From the NCBI GenBank assembly GCA_900548205.1, contig URJS01000101.1, positions 1-5,184 on the forward strand: 5,184 nucleotides of DNA, written 5' to 3'. Position 1 is the first letter of the stretch. Every line of letters starts with the position of its first letter. The DNA comes from an uncultured Roseburia sp. GTDB taxonomy: Bacteria; Bacillota; Clostridia; Lachnospirales; Lachnospiraceae. The notes below the pieces were generated by a model. It saw only the letters and a list, made by a program, of their open reading frames with translations. It was not told where the DNA came from and ran no database searches. The position numbers were made by a program, and so were the translations under genes. Positions 1 through 4,980 of the stretch are shown in pieces.

Positions 1-102
1 TCTATTATCTCAAAAAATCTGGCCGCATTCTATGTACTGACTATGGAGCGTTTACCAAAAATTAGTCGTATATTGCAAATATGGCTTATGAATGAAAAAT
101 GA
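1..102 (+). CDS. Possible 3' end of an unidentified gene (partial)
   Basis: Two plus-strand frames are open from the window edge. One runs to TGA at 100-102 (33 codons, ending ...QIWLMNEK). The other runs to TAG at 63-65 (20 codons, ending ...DYGAFTKN). Both read plausibly as protein and I recognise neither. The strong hairpin starting at 105 suggests that a transcription unit ends here, which favours a real gene entering from the left. The frame ending at 102 lies directly against the hairpin, but this does not settle the choice. No function is proposed. Confidence 0.3.
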   Translation, partial: SIISKNLAAFYVLTMERLPKISRILQIWLMNEK

Positions 103-104
103 CT

Positions 105-159
105 AGAATCAAGCCTCCAAGTTTCCAAAAGATTTGGAGGCTTGATTCTGCCCATTTTT
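105..159 (+). terminator. Intrinsic terminator, 16-bp perfect stem
   Basis: Arms 105-120 and 134-149 are perfectly complementary over 16 bp (outer AGAATC/GATTCT, inner CCTCCAA/TTGGAGG) around a 13-nt loop. A short T run (155-159) follows after a CCCA interruption. The T tract is modest, so termination may be incomplete. On the minus strand a T5 run lies about 5 nt beyond the other arm, so two-way use is possible. It separates whatever lies left of the window from the leader region. Confidence 0.7.
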
Positions 160-658
160 AGAGGAAAGTAATTTCCGAAACAAACAATCTATGGTACAAT
201 ATCCTAGAAGTTATCAACGGGATAGGTGGATCATAGAGAAAGAGCAGAACACAAATCACACGCAGGTCAGAATGACCTGTATCTCAAAAACAAATCTAAT
301 CTTTTTCTATGGCAGGTGCAAAGTGGTGCATCATGCTTATTTTTGCAGGTCCGATAGGGGACTGTTGCATCATTTTAGAACCCAGACTTAACGAATAAGT
401 CATGGGATGTGCATCTTTATTGCGCACTCATGGCATGTGGAGACTTGCGTGCAATTAGCTCGCAAAAACCAGAGATTGAACAGATAGACAGAGTCGATAA
501 AAGACTTGTATTCAAGATTTTATATTAAGAGACACAGTTACGAAAGGAGGATTGAAAATCGGAAGGAATTGCAGAAAAATTTGGTCATATAGGCTGATGT
601 AACTGAGCGGATGCGGTATAAGAAATTAAAATAATGGGGAAAAGCGGGGGATAAGGAG
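160..658 (+). other. Long gene-poor leader with hairpins, no convincing gene
   Basis: No long open frame here has an RBS and a protein-like translation. Directly visible structures are a 7-bp hairpin (263-269/273-279, GAA loop), a 6-bp hairpin (385-390/396-401), a two-part stem (401-404 with 429-432, and 409-412 with 424-427) and a GCGTGC/GCTCGC hairpin with one mismatch (447-452/458-463). A small frame, ATG 430 to TAA 526-528 (32 codons, MACGDLRAISSQKPEIEQ...), reads like protein but lacks an RBS. A strong Shine-Dalgarno (AAAGGAGG, 543-550) has no properly spaced start codon after it. TGCATCAT occurs twice (327-334 and 366-373). The region could be a structured leader RNA, or the remains of an eroded gene. 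Confidence 0.4.
172..200 (+). promoter_or_regulatory. Candidate extended -10 promoter
   Basis: TGGTACAAT at 192-200 gives an extended -10 (TG-N-TACAAT; hexamer 195-200). The -35 position with 17-bp spacing (TTTCCG, 172-177) matches consensus only partly, which an extended -10 can tolerate. A transcript would start near 207 and read through the hairpin-rich leader towards the gene at 659. It is the best promoter candidate I see upstream of that gene, although far from it. Confidence 0.4.
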
Positions 659-1231
659 ATGAAATTTCTGGATCGGCGAAGCAATGAGATCAAAGAGGCA
701 TTTGAAATCCTGATTAGGGAGGAGAAGGCATATGTCCGATTTAAAGAAGGTGGGAAAGAGTATGCGTACCATAAAGAGAATATTGAGTTGATTGAAGATA
801 GTGGAAAAGCTGACTGTCCATTTGTCGTGTATCGGCTGATGAAAGAGTGCTATAAATGCCGTAAACAGACGTCGGTGTTGACATACATTGTTTTTGATGA
901 TGGTACAGATGAGGATGTTGTTTTTCCGTGGGATAAGGAGAGATTGTTAGAGAACCAGCATATATTAGCCCACATGCAGGATCCAAGCATCGAGTATTAT
1001 GGATTAAAGGTGGTGGGGGATGACGACAGACTGGATCACCTTTTAATGAAAAAATTTCCGAACAAGATTCAGTGTAAATACAGCAAGGTGCAGCAGAGAA
1101 GTTATCCGATGAATTTATGTGATCATTGTGGTGCAATTCAGGGCTGGAATTATATTTACAGACAGGTAAACGAAATGATAAAGGGGAAGCAGGAAATCAG
1201 AAAGTGTTATTTGGATGGAGGAGAAAATTAG
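659..1231 (+). CDS. Hypothetical protein with two CxxC zinc-knuckle motifs, 190 aa
   Basis: An intact 190-residue frame that I cannot assign to a named family. It is probably a soluble cytoplasmic protein: no signal peptide or membrane segment is visible. The N-terminal 45 residues are charged and helical. Two cysteine pairs stand out, C64-x2-C67 (ECYKCRKQTSVLTY) and C154-x2-C157 (NLCDHCGAIQGWNY). Together they could form one zinc ribbon interrupted by an insert of about 86 residues. Extra cysteines are at 53, 139 and 183. The ATG is immediately preceded by AAGGAG (653-658), too close to serve it; GGGGG at 646-650 is better spaced (8 nt). No other start codon lies between the upstream in-frame stop (632-634) and 659. 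The next gene remnant starts 2 nt after the stop, so this was the first gene of a compact operon. Zinc-dependent nucleic-acid or protein binding is a guess from the CxxC pairs only. Confidence 0.8.
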   Translation: MKFLDRRSNEIKEAFEILIREEKAYVRFKEGGKEYAYHKENIELIEDSGKADCPFVVYRLMKECYKCRKQTSVLTYIVFDDGTDEDVVFPWDKERLLENQHILAHMQDPSIEYYGLKVVGDDDRLDHLLMKKFPNKIQCKYSKVQQRSYPMNLCDHCGAIQGWNYIYRQVNEMIKGKQEIRKCYLDGGEN

Positions 1232-1233
1232 TT

Positions 1234-1502
1234 GTGCCTAATGAGGCGATATTAAGCGGTGTTGAAACATTTACCGCATTTAGCTATAATGACAAAATAT
1301 TCGGTTTAGAACCTCACCGAGATTAGAACCATATACAAAGGTTCTGGAATAGAATCATGGTTATATTGTCGTTATGGCGAGGTATGAGGGAATAGAAGAA
1401 GAGGAGGAAGATATCGATTTAGTGCCAATTCTTCAAAATTTATATTTTAATGTAAACGAATTTTTAAAACCGATACAGAAGGTGAGGATTGAATATGTGT
1501 AA
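1234..1502 (+). pseudogene. Broken small gene: 17-nt insertion plus in-frame TAG
   Basis: A GTG at 1234, ten nt after GGAGGAG (1217-1223), opens a frame that reads MPNEAILSGVETFTAFSYND... and stops at 1324-1326. From 1353 to 1502 another frame reads HGYIVVMARYEGIEEEEEDI... and ends ...KVRIEYV. Removing the 17 nt between the two copies of TTAGAACC (1306-1313 and 1323-1330) joins the two frames exactly as ...KIFGLEP-YTKVLE..., giving 83 codons with one remaining lesion, TAG at 1350-1352. The joined product is acidic in the middle (EEEEE), without cysteines or membrane segments; I do not recognise the family. Its 2-nt gap from the preceding CDS and 8-nt overlap with the following start indicate an operon gene that was once functional. 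Recoding or a sequencing artefact would be the alternatives to decay. Confidence 0.7.
1306..1330 (+). repeat. 8-nt direct repeat with 17-nt period inside the broken gene
   Basis: TTAGAACC at 1306-1313 recurs at 1323-1330, separated by nine bases (TCACCGAGA). One repeat plus the spacer makes 17 nt, which shifts the reading frame; deleting it restores a continuous frame across the junction apart from the TAG at 1350. The arrangement fits either slippage or a footprint left by an excised element with an 8-bp target duplication; the sequence cannot tell these apart. Confidence 0.65.
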
Positions 1503-1560
1503 TATAGAACCTTATTTAAAGTGGTCAGAGAAAAGTAGTCATGGCTTTTATAGCCAGTAA
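1495..1560 (+). pseudogene. Translationally coupled start of a truncated third gene, 21 aa
   Basis: ATG at 1495 overlaps the end of the preceding gene remnant (ATGTGTAA, 8 nt) and is preceded by GGTGAGG (1481-1487) with 7-nt spacing, a good initiation context typical of coupled operon genes. The frame reads MCNIEPYLKWSEKSSHGFYSQ and stops at 1558-1560. Such a short product with so good a start suggests the N-terminus of a longer gene lost by deletion or frameshift, although a genuine 21-residue peptide cannot be excluded. No family is recognised. Confidence 0.45.
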
Positions 1561-1614
1561 GCAAAATAAATATTTCTATCAACCAATCTTAACACGAATG
1601 AAAAGGAGCACCCT

Positions 1615-4600
1615 ATGAATCCCATTGCCCGTGATATTTTCCGTGCCATTCACGAGGGAAAATGGCTGAGCATCGAATACCGCAACAAAGACGATCAGAT
1701 CACAAAATACTGGATCGGAATCCGGGACTTAAACAGCATCAAGCGCACGCTGTCTGTGGACGGGCTGCACTTAGGTCAGTATACCGTAGCGGAATTGGAT
1801 CATATCAGGATCGAGGGTATTTTATCCTCCAGAGTGATCGAAGGCTCGTATTGTCCGGTCAATAGGGAGCTGGTGCAGGATATTTATGAGAATCCGAAAA
1901 GGTATGCCGCGCTGTTTGAACACACGGCAAATCTAAAAATTTTAACCTATCTGGAAATGTGCAGCCGCATGGACACAGTACCGTATGTCTCTGATTTTGC
2001 CCTGATCCGCTATATGGACAGGGAGCAGATGCAGGGGGAGCGCTATGCGCTGAGCGAGGAGCAGTTTCAGACGATCGTCAGAAATTTTCAATATCATGCA
2101 GACAAGACGGAGCAGACGGGCGGAGCGCTGCATATCAGGCAGCTTGCGATGAATGTGCTGAGCGTTCATACAGCGAGAGGCTTGTATGTCATGGCATACC
2201 GCAAGCTGCATCTGGATGTGAAGCACCGGGAATTAAAGCCGGATGAGGAGATTACGATCTGTACGGAATTTACGCTGGATGGCACGCAGCAGAGCATCCG
2301 GCGTTTTTTGGATGCGGAAGAATATGAGCTGCTGGAACATTTTGAGAGAAATCAGGAGAAGATCAAGGACTGTATTCTGCGGCGTCTGCCGGGGCGGGGA
2401 GAAGCCATTGACGATATGCCCTACATCATAGGGCTTGGCATGGATATACCGCTCGACCTGCACAAGGAATACGGTTCGATCATGAAGCTGTATCAAAAGG
2501 GGGAAGTGCCGGTACCGCTGAAAGCATTTTTCGGGGATTTACTGGAGCGTCCAAGAAAAACTGGCGCTTATCCGATTGCCCTGATTCACCCGCGCATCAA
2601 TATGGATCAGCTTCTTGCAATCCATAATGCGATGAAATACCCGGTTGCATACATTCAGGGGCCGCCGGGCACGGGAAAGACAAACACGATCATCAACACG
2701 ATCGTCACCGCATTTTTTAATGAGCGCACGGTGCTGTTTGCATCTTATAATAATCATCCGATCAACGGTGTGTATGAAAAGCTGTCACAGATGCAGTATC
2801 GCGGAAAAACGATCCCGTTTCCGATTCTGCGTCTTGGCAACCATGACAAAGTAAAAGAGGCGCTTGTGACGATCGGGACACTCTACAACAGTGTCAAAAA
2901 TGTGAAAGTGTTTGAGGGAACGTTAGACCGGAATAAGGACGACCGGAAAAAGCGCGCCAGACGTCTGTCGGAGCTGTTAAAACGCTATGAGGAGCTTCTC
3001 GATCTAAAGGAGCGGCAGGAGACGATGGAGCGCCTAGTCGATTATGAGCGGAAAAACGGGTTTTCGGCACAGATGCTGCCATTTGAAGCGGACTTAAGCG
3101 GGAGACAGCGCAGGCAGCTGGAAAAAAAGATGGCGCAGGCGGGAACGGTGTCGGAGGAGGAGGCGATCGCCCTGCTCGATGACGATACCGAGGAATTGAA
3201 AAAATATCTGTACTATACATCCGCGCGCTATATTCAGAAAATAAACAGTCCGAGAAATGCCGGGCTGCGCGAGATTTTGGAGATGGAGGACGAGGAAAAA
3301 CGTGTGGACGCTTTTTCCAAATACCTCTCAAAAAAGGAAAATATTGCAAGGCTGCAAAAGATTTTTCCGGTGATTGCGACGACCTGCATTTCCGCGCATC
3401 GTCTTGGCGAGCCGGAGCCGATGTTTGATATGGTGATCATGGACGAGGCGAGTCAGTGCAACACGGCGGTTTCTCTCGTGCCGGTGGTGCGTGGAGAGAG
3501 CCTGATGCTGGTGGGAGATCCGCAGCAGCTAAATCCTGTTATTTTGCTGAGCGAGGCGGTCAATGAAAAATTAAAAAAGCGTTATTCCGTAGCGGACGAG
3601 TACGACTACCGCAAAAATTCGATCTATAAAACATACCTTGCCTGCGACGCGGTCAGTGATGAAATCCTGCTCCACAATCATTACCGCTGTCATAAGAGCA
3701 TTATCGAATTTAACAACCGTAAATATTACAATTCCAAATTAAAGATAAAATCCGAGAGCATGGGGGACGAGCCGCTCTCCTATGTGGATATGACGGATGC
3801 GTTTACCAATTACAAAAATACAGCGCCTGCGGAGGCGAGGGAAATCGCCAGATACGCGGCGGAGCATCCCGATAAAAGCATCGGCGTCATCACACCGTTT
3901 GTCAATCAGAAAAAGCTGATCGAGGAGGAGTTAAAGAGTGCGGGTGTCACGGGAGTGACCTGCGGAACGGTTCACGCCTTTCAGGGGGACGAGAAGGACG
4001 TCGTTTTATTTTCCACGGCGATTACAGACCAGACGCAGGCGGGAACGTACGAGTGGCTGAAAAATAATAAGGAACTCATCAACGTGGCGACCTCAAGGGC
4101 AAAGGAGCAGCTGATCCTTCTCTCGAGCGTCAGAAATCTGGAACGTCTCCATACGTCAGAGGGGGAAGACGATCTGTACGAGCTTGCGGCTTATGTCAGG
4201 TCCAACGGCAGGACGACCGTCACGCCCAAGCAGGCAAATTCAAGGGCGCTCGGCGTCAAGCCGTACAGCAGTGCGACGGAGGAGGCGTTCTTAAAAAACC
4301 TCACCCATGCCCTTGAAAATATCTGGATGACGCAGAGCCGGTACGCAGTGCACAAGGAAGTGCCGATTTCCCATGTCTTTTCTGAAAATGAGACGGGCAG
4401 CGATCTGTTTTACAACGGCAGATTTGACTTTGTTGTATACGAGAAACAAGGCGGACAGGAGCTGCCGATTCTCGCCATTGAGCTAGACGGCAAGGAGCAT
4501 TTTGAGGATGAGGTCGTAAAGAAACGCGATAAAAAGAAAAATGAGATCTGCAAGGCGCATGATCTGCAGATTATCCGTGTAGAAAATTCCTATGCCAGAA

Positions 4601-4653
4601 GATACAACCACATGAAAGAAATCCTGCTGAATTACTTTTCGACGATACACTGA
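1615..4653 (+). CDS. WYL-like / UPF1-type SF1 helicase / PD-(D/E)XK nuclease fusion, 1012 aa
   Basis: A complete 1012-residue cytoplasmic protein, probably an ATP-driven nucleic-acid translocase with its own nuclease. Residues 7-75 resemble a WYL domain (AIHEGKWLSIEYRNKDDQIT, then KYWIGIRDLN). Residues 80-335 are a mixed linker without recognised motifs. The superfamily 1 core (AAA_11/AAA_12, UPF1/DNA2-like) is intact: Walker A GPPGTGKT 349-356, motif Ia FASYNNHPINGV 375-386, Walker B MDEAS 609-613, motif III GDPQQLNP 634-641, motif IV HNHYRCH 687-693, motif V GTVHAFQGDEKDVV 784-797 and motif VI VATSRAKEQL 824-833. A charged, coiled-coil-like insertion lies at 435-580. Residues 885-1010 form a DUF2726/DUF559-like nuclease: E889/E890, D938 (RFDF), E956-x-D958-G959 and H962 (IELDGKEHF), then LQIIRVEN. 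Start: AAAGGAG (1602-1607) lies 7 nt before ATG 1615. No clear promoter was found just upstream. Helicase-nuclease fusions of this kind commonly serve in anti-phage defence; that role is inferred. Base composition is visibly richer in G+C than the genes before it. Confidence 0.93.
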   Translation: MNPIARDIFRAIHEGKWLSIEYRNKDDQITKYWIGIRDLNSIKRTLSVDGLHLGQYTVAELDHIRIEGILSSRVIEGSYCPVNRELVQDIYENPKRYAALFEHTANLKILTYLEMCSRMDTVPYVSDFALIRYMDREQMQGERYALSEEQFQTIVRNFQYHADKTEQTGGALHIRQLAMNVLSVHTARGLYVMAYRKLHLDVKHRELKPDEEITICTEFTLDGTQQSIRRFLDAEEYELLEHFERNQEKIKDCILRRLPGRGEAIDDMPYIIGLGMDIPLDLHKEYGSIMKLYQKGEVPVPLKAFFGDLLERPRKTGAYPIALIHPRINMDQLLAIHNAMKYPVAYIQGPPGTGKTNTIINTIVTAFFNERTVLFASYNNHPINGVYEKLSQMQYRGKTIPFPILRLGNHDKVKEALVTIGTLYNSVKNVKVFEGTLDRNKDDRKKRARRLSELLKRYEELLDLKERQETMERLVDYERKNGFSAQMLPFEADLSGRQRRQLEKKMAQAGTVSEEEAIALLDDDTEELKKYLYYTSARYIQKINSPRNAGLREILEMEDEEKRVDAFSKYLSKKENIARLQKIFPVIATTCISAHRLGEPEPMFDMVIMDEASQCNTAVSLVPVVRGESLMLVGDPQQLNPVILLSEAVNEKLKKRYSVADEYDYRKNSIYKTYLACDAVSDEILLHNHYRCHKSIIEFNNRKYYNSKLKIKSESMGDEPLSYVDMTDAFTNYKNTAPAEAREIARYAAEHPDKSIGVITPFVNQKKLIEEELKSAGVTGVTCGTVHAFQGDEKDVVLFSTAITDQTQAGTYEWLKNNKELINVATSRAKEQLILLSSVRNLERLHTSEGEDDLYELAAYVRSNGRTTVTPKQANSRALGVKPYSSATEEAFLKNLTHALENIWMTQSRYAVHKEVPISHVFSENETGSDLFYNGRFDFVVYEKQGGQELPILAIELDGKEHFEDEVVKKRDKKKNEICKAHDLQIIRVENSYARRYNHMKEILLNYFSTIH

Positions 4654-4675
4654 CGGCGCAAAGGAGGGCAAACTT

Positions 4676-4768
4676 ATGAGTGATTTTGAAATGCTCTCCA
4701 TCGTATTAATGATGTTAAGTATCATTGTGACGATTCTGATGGCGTATATAAATCAAACAAAAAAGTAA
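4676..4768 (+). CDS. Putative holin-like toxin of a type I toxin-antitoxin module, 30 aa
   Basis: A 30-residue peptide beginning MSDFEMLSIVLMMLSIIVTI. A short polar N-terminus is followed by one hydrophobic membrane helix (about residues 6-25) and a polar, basic tail NQTKK. This pattern matches the small holin-like toxins of Bacillota (the TxpA/BsrG-like group), which insert in the cytoplasmic membrane and are silenced by a convergent antisense RNA. The Shine-Dalgarno AAAGGAGGG (4660-4668) lies 7 nt before ATG. The start is 22 nt after the helicase stop. The stop codon lies within the left arm of the following terminator. I found no convincing promoter for it in the helicase 3' end, so it may use read-through or a promoter I cannot recognise. 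Toxicity is inferred from family resemblance. Confidence 0.8.
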   Translation: MSDFEMLSIVLMMLSIIVTILMAYINQTKK

Positions 4769-4850
4769 CCGCCCTAAGCCAAAGGAATGCGGTTACTTTT
4801 TGTAACACATAAAATCTGGACTAACTAATTATCAGTAGTGCCTTATTTAT
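4757..4850 (-). ncRNA. Predicted antisense antitoxin RNA, about 94 nt
   Basis: A minus-strand promoter (-35 at 4885-4880, -10 at 4862-4857) would start a transcript at about the A opposite 4850. It would run leftwards to the two-way hairpin at 4801-4760, whose minus-strand side is followed by TTTTTT (4764-4759). The RNA would overlap the 3' end of the toxin mRNA by about 45 nt, covering the terminator and the last toxin codons. Convergent RNAs sharing a terminator are the known layout of Fst-like and TxpA-like type I modules. No open frame of note lies within it. The exact ends are inferred. Confidence 0.6.
4760..4801. terminator. Bidirectional intrinsic terminator shared by toxin and antisense RNA
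   Basis: A 13-bp perfect stem (4760-4772 with 4789-4801, core GTAACCGC/GCGGTTAC) encloses a 16-nt loop. On the plus strand the right arm ends in TTTTT (4797-4801); on the minus strand the other arm ends in TTTTTT (4764-4759) followed by G and TTT. Both directions therefore have a stem plus U tract. The toxin stop codon (4766-4768) lies inside the left arm. Confidence 0.88.
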
Positions 4851-4856
4851 ATCTAT

Positions 4857-4885
4857 AATATACCACTAATCTGATATATTGTAAA
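4857..4885 (-). promoter_or_regulatory. Minus-strand promoter for the predicted antitoxin RNA
   Basis: Read on the minus strand: -35 TTTACA (4885-4880), 17-bp spacer, -10 TATATT (4862-4857) with an extended TG element directly before it (TGG, 4865-4863). Each hexamer differs from consensus at one base. It points towards the toxin gene with no open frame between, as expected for an antisense regulator. It overlaps an imperfect inverted repeat at 4863-4910. Confidence 0.65.
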
Positions 4886-4910
4886 CATATAATTTGAGAA
4901 TCAGTAGTGG
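4863..4910. repeat. Imperfect inverted repeat overlapping the antisense promoter, with a third copy
   Basis: CCACTA-AT-CTGAT (4863-4875) pairs with ATCAGTAGTGG (4900-4910) over 11 bp with a 2-nt bulge. A smaller palindrome, TATAT/ATATA, sits inside (4875-4879/4887-4891). ATCAGTAGTG also occurs at 4831-4840 as a direct repeat of 4900-4909. The left arm abuts the minus-strand -10 hexamer and the -35 lies in the loop, so an operator role is conceivable; alternatively it is a remnant of an end-repeat. Confidence 0.45.
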
Positions 4911-4932
4911 AACTCACAGTAGTTTCATCGTC

Positions 4933-4966
4933 AAAAAAGGAGGCGCTAAACAAAAGCCGCCTCTTT
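4933..4966 (-). terminator. Intrinsic terminator for the minus-strand transporter fragment
   Basis: On the minus strand GAGGCG (4963-4958) pairs with CGCCTC (4945-4940), extended outward by a G-U and two A-T pairs, with a 12-nt loop and TTTTTT (4938-4933) after the stem. It lies 15 nt beyond the stop of the YeiH-like fragment (4981) and separates it from the antitoxin promoter. Confidence 0.8.
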
Positions 4967-4980
4967 CACTCCAACCGTAT

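Noticed and set aside
191..391. 66-aa plus-strand ORF
   Set aside because: Its ATG lies inside the extended -10 promoter, it has no RBS, and the translation looks random.
741..1136. 131-aa minus-strand ORF
   Set aside because: Antisense shadow of the 190-aa CDS; His/Ser/Pro-rich composition and no RBS.
2894..3349. 151-aa minus-strand ORF
   Set aside because: Antisense to the helicase; Pro/Arg-rich shadow translation without family features.
4483..4725. 80-aa minus-strand ORF across the helicase 3' end and toxin
   Set aside because: Hydrophobic only because it mirrors the toxin and nuclease codons; no RBS or promoter.
4888..4893. Perfect TATAAT on the plus strand
   Set aside because: No -35 match at suitable spacing (ACTAAT at 17 bp) and no plus-strand gene downstream.
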